Assembly (NCBI RefSeq): GCF_002163855.1
Contig: NZ_CP019332.1
Location: 1,095,145 to 1,159,144 of the forward strand
Length of the DNA: 64,000 nt
Reading direction: 5' to 3'
DNA from: Winogradskyella sp. PC-19
GTDB taxonomy: Bacteria; Bacteroidota; Bacteroidia; Flavobacteriales; Flavobacteriaceae
The position numbers and the translations under genes were made by a program. The notes beneath the pieces were generated by a model, which searched no databases, was not told the origin of the DNA, and saw nothing but the letters and a program-made list of their open reading frames with translations. How positions within the stretch are numbered: position 1 is the stretch's first letter; each line of letters opens with the position of its first letter. Shown here piece after piece: positions 51,519-59,563 of this stretch.

Positions 51519-52154
51519 ATGATTTCAAAGAACACTCTTCAACCTTTTGGCTACTTATTTGATTCTGAATTAATAACAAAAATCTCAGAAGTAGCTCGCT
51601 TGGTATCATTTAAAAAAAATGATATCATCATAGATATAGGACAAAGCTTAGAACATATTCCCTTATTAATTAACGGAAATATTAAGGTATTGCGAGAAGA
51701 CAAAAATGGCGAGGAACTATTACTTTATGTTCTCGAATCTGGTGATACTTGCGCCATGTCACTAACGTGTTGTATGGCAAAATCCGCAAGCAAAATTAGA
51801 GCAGTAGCAGATGAAGACACTAGTGTTATAATGATACCTATATCATACATGCAACTATGGTTTAACACTAATCAAAGTTGGAGAAATTTTATTTTAGAAA
51901 GTTATCAAGAACGTTTTGATGAAATGCTAGAAACTATTGATTCTATTGCATTTCTTAAAATGGATGCGCGATTGTATAAATACCTGACTGACAAAGTAAA
52001 ACTGACCGCTTCAACCACATTAAATATTACACATCAAGAAATATCCGAAGATTTACACACCTCTAGAGTTGTAATTTCTAGACTTCTAAAACAAATTGAA
52101 AACGAAAAGAAAATAAAACTTGGACGGCATAAAATTGAAATACTTAAGTTTTAG
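51519..52154 (+). CDS. Crp/Fnr family regulator of the sulfur cluster
   Basis: A 211-aa regulator. N-terminal cyclic-nucleotide-binding-like barrel (about 15-120), long dimer helix (about 125-150), and winged HTH (about 165-211; LNITHQEISEDLHTSRVVIS, RLLKQIENEKKIKLGRHKIE). The effector-domain loop holds cysteines C78, C84 and C85 (DTCAMSLTCCMAK), which might sense persulfide or redox state (inference). Its stop overlaps the predicted operator before the YeeE genes. Two nearby promoters carry Crp-type sites at the class-II position. Confidence 0.92.
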   Translation: MISKNTLQPFGYLFDSELITKISEVARLVSFKKNDIIIDIGQSLEHIPLLINGNIKVLREDKNGEELLLYVLESGDTCAMSLTCCMAKSASKIRAVADEDTSVIMIPISYMQLWFNTNQSWRNFILESYQERFDEMLETIDSIAFLKMDARLYKYLTDKVKLTASTTLNITHQEISEDLHTSRVVISRLLKQIENEKKIKLGRHKIEILKF

Positions 52155-52196
52155 TAACTTTTGTAACATTAACTAAGCTTCAGAATTATATTTTTG
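52153..52196 (+). promoter_or_regulatory. Crp-type site and promoter of the YeeE operon
   Basis: GTAAC-TTTT-GTAAC (52154-52167), a degenerate copy of the GTGAC-N4-GTCAC site at 53995. Its centre (52160.5) lies 28.5 bp before the -7 box TATTTTTG (52189-52196), the same distance as in the other promoter. Confidence 0.6.
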
Positions 52197-52212
52197 CTTA
52201 AAAATTATATTC

Positions 52213-52770
52213 ATGGAATACCTTTTACAACCTTGGCCTTGGTATATATCAGGACCACTTATCGCTCTAATAATGTTTACACTTCTGTATTTCGGAAGAA
52301 CTTTTGGAATGTCCTCTAATCTTAGAACACTATGTGCCATTGGTGGTGCAGGTAAAAAAGTCACCTTTTTTAAGTTTGATTGGAAAGCGCAACGCTGGAA
52401 CTTAATTGTTGTTCTTGGGGCAATTTTTGGTGGATTTATTGCACATTATTTTTTATCAAATCCAACTGATATTAATTTAAGCCAAGAAACTATTGCAGAC
52501 TTGACTGCCTTAGGATTTAATGATGCTGGCAAAACACTTTTACCTCCAGAATTATTTAGTTGGGAAAATATTTTTACAGTAAAAGGAATGCTTATCCTAA
52601 TTATTGGTGGTTTTCTTGTTGGCTTCGGAACACGTTATGCTGGTGGTTGTACTTCTGGCCATGCAATTACTGGTTTGAGTAGTTTACAATTACCGTCTTT
52701 AATCGCAGTAATTGGCTTTTTTATTGGCGGTTTAATTATGATTCATCTTATTTATCCAATCCTATTTTAA
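52213..52770 (+). CDS. YeeE/YedE family sulfur transporter, first half
   Basis: A 185-aa membrane protein with about four or five helices. The family motif RYAGGCTSGHAITGLSSLQ (about 142-160) contains the conserved Cys thought to bind thiosulfate or another sulfane sulfur, as in E. coli TsuA (YeeE). Together with the next gene it makes a two-subunit transporter. Its start is 3 bp before the next gene. Confidence 0.9.
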   Translation: MEYLLQPWPWYISGPLIALIMFTLLYFGRTFGMSSNLRTLCAIGGAGKKVTFFKFDWKAQRWNLIVVLGAIFGGFIAHYFLSNPTDINLSQETIADLTALGFNDAGKTLLPPELFSWENIFTVKGMLILIIGGFLVGFGTRYAGGCTSGHAITGLSSLQLPSLIAVIGFFIGGLIMIHLIYPILF

Positions 52771-52772
52771 TT

Positions 52773-53189
52773 ATGAGTAAGTATATAAAATTCTTTATAG
52801 TAGGTATCATTTTTGGAATTGTTTTGGTAAAATCCGAGGCTGTTTCATGGTATAGGATTTTTGAAATGTTTAAATTTCAATCTTTCCATATGTATGGTAT
52901 TATTGGTTCGGCAGTAACAACAGGTATTGTATTATTGTTAATCTCAAAAAAATTAAAAATAAAAACAATTGAAGACCAATATTTAAAAGTCCCAAAAAAA
53001 GCTGATGGTTTTAGAAGATATATCATTGGAGGAAGCATTTTTGGTCTTGGTTGGGCACTTGCAGGAGCATGTCCTGGCCCAATGTATATTTTATTGGGTA
53101 CTGGAGTATTTTCAATATTAATAGTTATTGCAGCAGCAATTCTTGGCACATATACATATGGTGTCTTAAAAGATAAATTACCGCATTAA
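52773..53189 (+). CDS. YeeE/YedE family sulfur transporter, second half (DUF6691)
   Basis: A 138-aa membrane protein with four helices. It holds the second Cys motif LAGACPGPMYILLGTG (about 92-107) and the start FFIVGIIFGIVLVKSEAVSW typical of this half. Its stop codon overlaps the ATG of the TauE gene (one base shared). Expected to pair with the preceding protein. Confidence 0.9.
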   Translation: MSKYIKFFIVGIIFGIVLVKSEAVSWYRIFEMFKFQSFHMYGIIGSAVTTGIVLLLISKKLKIKTIEDQYLKVPKKADGFRRYIIGGSIFGLGWALAGACPGPMYILLGTGVFSILIVIAAAILGTYTYGVLKDKLPH

Positions 53190-53989
53190 TGGATAATCAT
53201 GAGATATTAGGTTATACGGCTTCGGTAATTGCAGGAGTGATAATGGGTTTAATTGGCGGCGGTGGTTCTATATTGACTGTTCCAATTCTTGTATATTTAT
53301 TAGCATTTAATCCAATCGTTGCAACAGCCTATTCCCTATTTGTTGTAGGTGCAACATCTACTATTGGTGCTTTACAGAGTTTAAGACGTGGACTTGTAGA
53401 TTATAAAGCAGCAATTATTTTTGCTATCCCATCGATTATTGGTGTATATCTTACCCGTAAGTTTTTAGTTCCTGCATTACCAGATGTCATGTTTGTAATT
53501 GGTGACTTTAAAGTTACAAGTGGCATTTTTATAATGCTAGTTTTTGCCATTGTAATTTTGTTGGCAAGTATATCAATGATTACTAAAAAAGTAAACAGCA
53601 TTGATGATGGTGAGTCAGATATAAGTTATAATACTTTTATAGTATTAATATTAGGTTTAGCTACAGGAATCATTAGTGGTTTTGTCGGAGCAGGCGGCGG
53701 ATTTTTAAACATTCCTGTTTTGGTATTCTTTGTAAGACTACCCATGAAAAAGGCAATTGGAACATCTTTATTTATAATTTCTATTAAATCTTTGATAGGT
53801 TTCCTTGGTGATATCGAACATATAGATATCGATTGGGTATTTCTCTTAAAGTTTACCTTTTTCTCGATAATTGGAATACTTATAGGTATATATCTTTCTA
53901 AATTTATCAATGGCAAAAAACTAAAAAAAGGCTTTGGCTTTTTTACATTAGTTATGGGTACTTATATCATCCTTAAAGAACTGTTTTGA
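53189..53989 (+). CDS. Sulfite exporter TauE/SafE family protein
   Basis: A 266-aa protein of about eight helices. Motif GLIGGGGSILTVPILVYLL (about 20-38) is repeated in the second half as GFVGAGGGFLNIPVLVFF (about 163-180), the internal duplication of TauE/SafE. It probably exports sulfite or another product of persulfide oxidation. Translationally coupled to the YeeE half upstream. Confidence 0.9.
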   Translation: MDNHEILGYTASVIAGVIMGLIGGGGSILTVPILVYLLAFNPIVATAYSLFVVGATSTIGALQSLRRGLVDYKAAIIFAIPSIIGVYLTRKFLVPALPDVMFVIGDFKVTSGIFIMLVFAIVILLASISMITKKVNSIDDGESDISYNTFIVLILGLATGIISGFVGAGGGFLNIPVLVFFVRLPMKKAIGTSLFIISIKSLIGFLGDIEHIDIDWVFLLKFTFFSIIGILIGIYLSKFINGKKLKKGFGFFTLVMGTYIILKELF

Positions 53990-53992
53990 GCT

Positions 53993-54037
53993 ATGTGACA
54001 AATGTCACATTCCAAAACAACAAGTTTATTAAATTTG
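53993..54037 (+). promoter_or_regulatory. Palindromic Crp-type operator and promoter of the persulfide dioxygenase gene
   Basis: TGTGA-N6-TCACA (53994-54009), a perfect palindrome (ATGTGAC-AAAT-GTCACAT) identical to the classic CRP half-sites. The -7 element TAAATTTG starts at 54030, 28.5 bp from the centre. If transcription starts about 6 bp after the box, the site is centred near -41.5 (class II activator position). Confidence 0.85.
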
Positions 54038-54057
54038 TATTACGAAAAAATTAAAAC

Positions 54058-55464
54058 ATGAAAATAGAACAATTATATACAGGTTGCCTCGCACAAGGTG
54101 CCTATTACATAGAATCCGAAGGAGAAGTTGCTATTATTGACCCTTTAAGAGAGACACAGCAATACGTAGATAAAGTTGAAGCTAATAATGCTAAAATCAA
54201 ATATATTTTTGAAACTCACTTTCACGCTGATTTTGTTTCAGGTCATGTTGATTTAGCAAAAAAAACTGGTGCGACTATCGTTTTTGGACCAGGAGCAAGC
54301 ACCGAATACGACATACATTCTGCATCAGATAATGAAGAATTTAAACTTGGTAAACTAACAATTAAAGTACTTCATACACCAGGTCACACTTTAGAATCAT
54401 CGACTTATTTATTGATTGACGAAAACGGGAAAGATCATGCGATTTTTTCTGGTGACACTTTATTTTTAGGAGATGTAGGACGTCCTGATTTGGCCATAAA
54501 GTCAGACTTAACAAAAGAAGATTTAGCCGCAATGCTTTTTGATTCTTTACGTAACAAAATCATGCCTCTAGCTGATGATGTTATCGTATATCCTGCTCAT
54601 GGTGCAGGTTCTGCTTGCGGAAAAAACTTAAGCAAAGAAACTGTTGGTCTATTGGGCGAGCAGAAAAAAACAAATTATGCTTTACGTCCTGACATGACTA
54701 AAGCAGAATTTGTAGAAGAAGTTTTGGATGGTATTGCACCACCTCCGCAATATTTTGCTAAAAATGCAATGATGAATAAAACAGGCTATTCAACTTTTGA
54801 AGATGTTTTGAAGAAAGGAGATTCTCCACTAAACCCAGAAGAGTTTGAGGCCTTAGCAAACCACGAATCCGCTTTAGTTTTAGATGTACGCCCTCAATCT
54901 GAATTTATAAAAAGTCATATCCCAAATTCAATTTTCATTGGATTAAATGGAGGATTTGCACCTTGGGTTGGCGCCTTAATAACTGATATAAAACAACCGA
55001 TAATTTTAGTTGCGCCTAACGGCAAGGAAGCAGAAGCCGTAACACGTTTATCTCGTGTAGGTTACGATAACACATTAGGTTATTTACAAGGCGGAATAGA
55101 TGCCTGGATAGGCTCAGGAAGAGATATAGAAACATTAGAATCTATTTCTGCAGATACATTTGCCGAACGCGTAAAATCAGGTGACATTAATATTTTGGAC
55201 GTACGCAAAGACGGAGAATATACGGCATCACATCTTGAAGATGCTCAACATTTTGCATTAGACTTTATCAACGACAATATGAATGAAGTTGATAAAAACA
55301 AAACTTATCACATCCATTGTGCAGGCGGTTATCGTTCTGTTATCGCTGCTTCTATACTAAAAGCTAGAGGTTACAATAATTTGGTTGATGTTGCTGGTGG
55401 TTTTGGAGCTATTAAAAAAACAGATTTACCGACGACAGACTTTGTCTGTCCTTCAACTCTGTAA
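54058..55464 (+). CDS. CstB-like persulfide dioxygenase-rhodanese fusion
   Basis: A 468-aa three-domain enzyme. The N-terminal metallo-beta-lactamase fold (about 1-250) has the ETHE1-type iron ligands THFHADF (H54, H56, D58), H63, LHTPGHT, and SGDTLFLGDVGRPDL. The middle rhodanese-like domain (about 262-365; VLDVRPQSEF) has lost the catalytic Cys (APNGKEA in its place). The C-terminal rhodanese (about 368-465) is active-type, with HCAGGYRS. This is the order of Staphylococcus aureus CstB, which turns persulfide into thiosulfate. Cytosolic. Driven by its own Crp-type promoter. Confidence 0.93.
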   Translation: MKIEQLYTGCLAQGAYYIESEGEVAIIDPLRETQQYVDKVEANNAKIKYIFETHFHADFVSGHVDLAKKTGATIVFGPGASTEYDIHSASDNEEFKLGKLTIKVLHTPGHTLESSTYLLIDENGKDHAIFSGDTLFLGDVGRPDLAIKSDLTKEDLAAMLFDSLRNKIMPLADDVIVYPAHGAGSACGKNLSKETVGLLGEQKKTNYALRPDMTKAEFVEEVLDGIAPPPQYFAKNAMMNKTGYSTFEDVLKKGDSPLNPEEFEALANHESALVLDVRPQSEFIKSHIPNSIFIGLNGGFAPWVGALITDIKQPIILVAPNGKEAEAVTRLSRVGYDNTLGYLQGGIDAWIGSGRDIETLESISADTFAERVKSGDINILDVRKDGEYTASHLEDAQHFALDFINDNMNEVDKNKTYHIHCAGGYRSVIAASILKARGYNNLVDVAGGFGAIKKTDLPTTDFVCPSTL

Positions 55465-55478
55465 ACAAATTTATTATT

Positions 55479-55685
55479 ATGAAAAAAAATGTAAGTAACA
55501 TTGACAAAGGACTTAGGGTTCTTATCGCTTTGATTATAACACTACTATATTATTTTAATATTATTGATGACACACTTGCATACATATTAATGGGACTTGC
55601 GATTGTTTTACTGATAACTGGTCTAATTAATTTTTGTCCTTTATACAAGATTCTAGGTGTTAGTACGTGTAAAATAAAAAACTAA
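55479..55685 (+). CDS. DUF2892 (YgaP-like) membrane protein
   Basis: A 68-aa protein with two membrane helices (about 10-28, 33-50) and the end INFCPLYKILGVSTCKIK, where two Cys flank a GxS turn. This is the DUF2892 transmembrane part of YgaP-type rhodaneses, here as a separate gene next to a rhodanese. May dimerise in the membrane and deliver or accept sulfane sulfur (inference). Confidence 0.88.
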   Translation: MKKNVSNIDKGLRVLIALIITLLYYFNIIDDTLAYILMGLAIVLLITGLINFCPLYKILGVSTCKIKN

Positions 55686-55688
55686 AAG

Positions 55689-55961
55689 ATGGAAAAAAAA
55701 GCTTTAAAAATTCAGAATCTGAAGTGTCATGGTTGTGCAAACACGATTATAAAGCAACTTTTAAAATTAGATGGTATTTCGGATGTAACTGTTAATAACG
55801 ATACAGATGAAGTTTTTTTAAATGTTGAAACTGACAATCAATTGGAGTTGGTAACTAAAAAGCTTTCTGACTTGGGTTATCCATTAGTTAGCCAAAACAA
55901 CTCTTTACCAAAAAAAGCTAAATCTTACGTGAGTTGTGCTGTTGGTAGAATGAGTAAATAA
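55689..55961 (+). CDS. Heavy-metal-associated (HMA) domain protein
   Basis: A 90-aa protein with the HMA fold (about 4-68): LKIQNLKCHGCANTIIKQLLKL, with a CxxC site (C14, C17) expected to bind Cu(I) or a similar soft metal. It has an added C-terminal tail (KSYVSCAVGRMSK) with a third cysteine. Last gene of the sulfur cluster, 3 bp after DUF2892. A metallochaperone or a thiol carrier for sulfane sulfur are both possible. Confidence 0.88.
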   Translation: MEKKALKIQNLKCHGCANTIIKQLLKLDGISDVTVNNDTDEVFLNVETDNQLELVTKKLSDLGYPLVSQNNSLPKKAKSYVSCAVGRMSK

Positions 55962-55985
55962 TTAATAGCAAACTATATATAAAAT

Positions 55986-56011
55986 AAAATCCCGCAATTG
56001 CGGGATTTTTT
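55986..56011. terminator. Bidirectional terminator
   Basis: Perfect 10-bp arms AAAATCCCGC and GCGGGATTTT with an AATT loop, between the sulfur cluster and clpS. Confidence 0.92.
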
Positions 56012-56014
56012 AGT

Positions 56015-56290
56015 TTATTGAATTTCTGCACTCAGGCCAGCTTGCAATAATTTGGAACATCGTGGTTTTAAATCATCATAAGAACCTGTTTTTACGGCAC
56101 ATTTTCCTTTATAGTGAACAAGCATTGCGCACTGCTCTGCTTGTAGCGGTTCGTGATCACATGCATATATCAAAGTATCGATGACATGGTCAAACGTGTT
56201 AACATCGTCATTAAACAAAACTATTTCATTCTGTTTGACTACTTCCTCTTCAATTAATAACTGTTCTTTTACTTTCTCTTGAAAATCCAT
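56015..56290 (-). CDS. clpS: ATP-dependent Clp protease adaptor ClpS
   Basis: A 91-aa N-end-rule adaptor that delivers substrates to ClpA/ClpC with ClpP. The conserved surface is seen in NEIVLFNDDVNTFDHVIDTL (about 20-39) and EQCAMLVHYKGKCAVKTG (about 56-73). Confidence 0.93.
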   Translation of the reverse strand: MDFQEKVKEQLLIEEEVVKQNEIVLFNDDVNTFDHVIDTLIYACDHEPLQAEQCAMLVHYKGKCAVKTGSYDDLKPRCSKLLQAGLSAEIQ

Positions 56291-56420
56291 TAAATAAAGC
56301 TCTATTAAGCTAATTTATAAAATATTAGTTATTAAAACGTAAAATAGTTATAATCTCGCATCCCAAATATGTTAAAGTTTAGGCTTCGCTATTAGTTACT
56401 ATACTTTTTCATTCCTTAAA

Positions 56421-56463
56421 AACAAAAATGAGTTACTTCCCTATTAAAGGAAAGTAACTCATT
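56421..56463 (-). terminator. Terminator of the M57 protease gene
   Basis: AATGAGTTACTTcCC and GGaAAGTAACTCATT arms. On the minus strand followed by TTTTTGTTTTT. Confidence 0.85.
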
Positions 56464-56481
56464 TCATTAAATTAAGAGATT

Positions 56482-57516
56482 TTAGTTACAAGGACCTAAC
56501 AATGTCCAGCCACTAGATACGCGCTCATATAAGTTTCCAAAATAAGTAACACGGTCACCAATGCTATAGCTTACACCACTTTGCCACTCAGAAACACCAT
56601 CGCAAGGACCAGTTGGAGCTTCCGGATACATAAACTCTAAAGCTATTATATCATTTCCATTAAATTCTCCATCTTCACTTGTAGAGAAACAAGCTTGCAT
56701 TACGGATGTCAAATCTCTTCCTGTTGGCGTACCTGGAATATGAACTGCACCGTCTGAACCTGTACCTTCATTACCTTGAGAAGAGGCTGGACAACTTAAT
56801 CTATCAAACCAATCAGAGTGTCTAAATCCAACAGAATGACCAATTTCGTGAGTAATTACATGCTCATTTACGTTTGTAGAAAACTGTTCGATATTATAAA
56901 TCTGAACAAACTTATTTGGCTCTCCACTAGAATTTGGAAAACCAGCAACGCCACCTTGACTATTTGGCGTATTTACTGTATTGTCATAAACCACCATATC
57001 AGCAGCTTGAAAATTTGTTCCAAAAGTTAAATTAAATTGTAAGGTAGTATTTAAGTTATTATAATTGTTAACTGACCATTGCAAGGCAGTTTGTGCTTTT
57101 GAAGATAGTGCTTGACTACCGCCAGTATAACCTAAAATATCTATTGTTCTATTGGCTCCTTCTACCAAATTAAACGTGCGATATTGACGACCATTACTTT
57201 CTGGATTTATTAGTAATTCTAGCTCATCTCTAGTGAATGTAATATCGTTACCAATGTAAATTCTTTCTTCTACTGTTCCATCTGGTAAATGAAAATTACC
57301 TACAGATACTGTACCTACATCTATGTCTAAAGATTTTATCGAGTTCAATAAAGCCGTATCGGTTATTACAGTTCTATTCTCTAAGTTAGTCGTATTAAGA
57401 AAGCTATCATCAATATTTAATACTTCTTCTTCCGCATTTCCGTCCTTTTCACAGGCAGTAAAAGTTAATGCTAACGCAGATAAAAGTATGAGCCAATTTT
57501 TGGTTAAATTCTTCAT
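56482..57516 (-). CDS. M57 family zinc metalloprotease with C-terminal carbohydrate-binding module
   Basis: A 344-aa lipoprotein protease. The signal carries lipobox FTAC (Cys22), then EKDGNAEEEV (acidic, surface-type). The catalytic zinc site HEIGHSVGFRHSDW (HExGHxxGxxH, about 223-236) and the Met-turn area (SVMQACF) define a metzincin-like M57/dual-action HEIGH peptidase. The last 45 residues (VSEWQSGVSYSIGDRVTYFG ... SGWTLLGPC) are a CBM5/12 chitin-binding-like module. Digests proteins bound to chitinous or other polysaccharide surfaces (inference). It lies between prmA and clpS. Confidence 0.9.
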   Translation of the reverse strand: MKNLTKNWLILLSALALTFTACEKDGNAEEEVLNIDDSFLNTTNLENRTVITDTALLNSIKSLDIDVGTVSVGNFHLPDGTVEERIYIGNDITFTRDELELLINPESNGRQYRTFNLVEGANRTIDILGYTGGSQALSSKAQTALQWSVNNYNNLNTTLQFNLTFGTNFQAADMVVYDNTVNTPNSQGGVAGFPNSSGEPNKFVQIYNIEQFSTNVNEHVITHEIGHSVGFRHSDWFDRLSCPASSQGNEGTGSDGAVHIPGTPTGRDLTSVMQACFSTSEDGEFNGNDIIALEFMYPEAPTGPCDGVSEWQSGVSYSIGDRVTYFGNLYERVSSGWTLLGPCN

Positions 57517-57762
57517 TTTTGAGTGTTTTTTTGTTAATAATTTGTTTTGGGTTGTTTACGTAAAACAAAACATAGGAAGGTTAGCGAGTCATCAATTAAT
57601 GCTCTTAAATAGTTCCTAAAAGTGAATAATATTATCTCTTCTAAATTACATCTAGAAAACGAGAAAGTGTTACGGAAAAACCGCATATTTTTAACAATTC
57701 CTTAACTTTTTAGTTAAAATTATAAGCAGTTAATCGATAACAAACAAAAATGTTAAAAAGTG

Positions 57763-58599
57763 TTAATTATTAAACATTAAAGAAGCCCAATTATTTCTAA
57801 TAATTTTGTCATTAAGATGCAATGAGTTTTTGGCACACTCAGCTTCAATAATTGAAATATCGTCTTCATAAAAACCGCTTAAAAAGAGATAGCCATTTTT
57901 ATTTAAAGATTTTGCATATTTAGATATATCAGCTAACAGAATATTACGATTAATATTCGCTATAATGATATCGTAGTTTTTTTCATCTAGAAGCTTAACA
58001 TCACCTTCATAAACTGAAATTTTATTACAGTCGTTTCGCTCTACATTTTCTAAACTGTTTATATAGCACCAATTATCAATGTCTATAGCATCTAGCTTAT
58101 TGGCACCAACTTTTTCTGCTAAGATTGCTAAAACACCGGTTCCACAACCCATATCTAAAACCGATTTATCTTTAAAATCATTTTTTAGAATATGCTGAAT
58201 CATCATATGCGTCGTTTCATGATGTCCAGTACCAAAACTCATTTTTGGTTCTATAACCAAATCATATGCAGTTTCGGGCTTATCATGAAAAGGTGCGCGA
58301 ACTGTAACTTGATTATCTACAACTATTGGCTTAAAGTTCTTCTCCCATTCAGCATTCCAATTGGTTTGCTCAATTTCATTAAATTCAAAAGTAATTTGAA
58401 ATTCATCAGAATCTAAAACTTGAATATTATCTAAAACATCTGTGTGCCATTCTTCTTTTTGAATGTATGCTGTAACACCGTCTTGATTTTCTACAAAACT
58501 CTCAAAACCAGCATAACCTAATTCCGCAATTAGAATTTCAACAGCTGGTTGTAAAGGTGAAACTTTAAACTCGTAACCTATATAAATTGTGTTTGACAT
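57763..58599 (-). CDS. prmA: Ribosomal protein L11 methyltransferase
   Basis: Methylates lysines of ribosomal protein L11. It has 278 aa. The SAM-binding motif SVLDMGCGTGVLAILAEKVG is at about 147-166, preceded by MSFGTGHHETTHMMIQ (the PrmA substrate-side motif) and followed by IIANINRNILL, with NIN in place of the more usual NIL. The C-terminus LSGFYEDD is conserved. Confidence 0.93.
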   Translation of the reverse strand: MSNTIYIGYEFKVSPLQPAVEILIAELGYAGFESFVENQDGVTAYIQKEEWHTDVLDNIQVLDSDEFQITFEFNEIEQTNWNAEWEKNFKPIVVDNQVTVRAPFHDKPETAYDLVIEPKMSFGTGHHETTHMMIQHILKNDFKDKSVLDMGCGTGVLAILAEKVGANKLDAIDIDNWCYINSLENVERNDCNKISVYEGDVKLLDEKNYDIIIANINRNILLADISKYAKSLNKNGYLFLSGFYEDDISIIEAECAKNSLHLNDKIIRNNWASLMFNN

Positions 58600-58615
58600 T
58601 TTAACCTAAATTTTG

Positions 58616-58712
58616 GTCATTTCGAAGTGAGAATTTATTCGATTGAGAAATCTCATAATTTCGAAAATAGTTTTATGTGAGATTCCTCGTCGCTGCGCTC
58701 TGTCGGAATGAC
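58616..58712. repeat. Palindromic interspersed repeat element (about 97 bp)
   Basis: The ends GTCATTTCGA and TCGGAATGAC are inverted (one G-T pair). Inside, GAGAAATCTCA and TGTGAGATTCCTC form a second stem. The right part (CTCGTCGCTGCGCTCTGTCG) is far more G+C-rich than its surroundings. Similar GTCATTCCGA...TCGGAATGAC elements are, to my knowledge, dispersed in Flavobacteriaceae chromosomes. It lies between prmA and tpiA and could be cut or form a hairpin in the mRNA. Confidence 0.75.
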
Positions 58713-58730
58713 AAATTTTATTTTTTTAAA

Positions 58731-59480
58731 TCAAAATGCATTAACGATTGCAAAGAAATCTTCCGCTTTTAGTGATGCACCACCAATCAAACCACCATCT
58801 ACGTCTGGTTTTGAAAAAATCTCTTTGGCATTGTTTGGTTTTACGCTTCCGCCATAAAGGATAGAAACACTGTCAGCAACTTTATCTCCATACTTACTAG
58901 CTAATGTTTTACGTATAAAAGCGTGCATGTCTTGAGCTTGGTCAGGGCTTGCTGTTTCGCCAGTACCGATTGCCCAAACTGGCTCATAAGCCAATACAAT
59001 ATTTTTATAAGCATCAGCATCTAAATGGAATAATGCATTCTCAATTTGGCTACCAACAATAACCTCTTCGTTACCAGATTTTCTATCTGCTAATTCTTCT
59101 CCAAAACAAAAGATAACACGTAAATTATTAGCTAAAGCAGCATCTACCTTTTTAGCTAGAGATGTATCTGTTTCGTTAAAATAAGCACGACGCTCGCTAT
59201 GCCCTAATATTACCGTTTTTACACCAATACTTTTAAGCATACCTGCACTGACTTCACCAGTATATGCGCCGTCTTCTGCAAAATGCATGTTCTGTGCAAT
59301 AACTTCAATATCATCTTGTCTTAGTGACTGAAATGCTTGCCAAAGATTTGTATAGCTTGGAGCTATCATTACCTCAGCATTTGAGGTTTGATTTTGTTTT
59401 TTTAAATCAGAAATCAACGATTGTGTTTGTGACAAACCGTTATTCATTTTCCAGTTACCGGCAACTATATGTTTTCTCAT
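58731..59480 (-). CDS. tpiA: Triosephosphate isomerase
   Basis: Interconverts dihydroxyacetone phosphate and glyceraldehyde 3-phosphate. It has 249 aa. Active-site Lys in AGNWKMN (about 7-13), His in LGHSERR (about 92-98), Glu in AYEPVWAIGTG (about 164-174) and the phosphate loop ILYGGSVKPNN are intact. Confidence 0.97.
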   Translation of the reverse strand: MRKHIVAGNWKMNNGLSQTQSLISDLKKQNQTSNAEVMIAPSYTNLWQAFQSLRQDDIEVIAQNMHFAEDGAYTGEVSAGMLKSIGVKTVILGHSERRAYFNETDTSLAKKVDAALANNLRVIFCFGEELADRKSGNEEVIVGSQIENALFHLDADAYKNIVLAYEPVWAIGTGETASPDQAQDMHAFIRKTLASKYGDKVADSVSILYGGSVKPNNAKEIFSKPDVDGGLIGGASLKAEDFFAIVNAF

Positions 59481-59513
59481 GATATTGATGTATTGAATCT
59501 TATTTTAGAATTA

Positions 59514-59521
59514 CAAAAGTA
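59514..59521 (-). promoter_or_regulatory. Candidate -7 promoter element of tpiA (TACTTTTG)
   Basis: Plus-strand CAAAAGTA, 34 bp before the tpiA start. Confidence 0.45.
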
Positions 59522-59563
59522 AGCGTTTAAAGTCGAAGTTTTATTGACAAATCTCATGTATTA

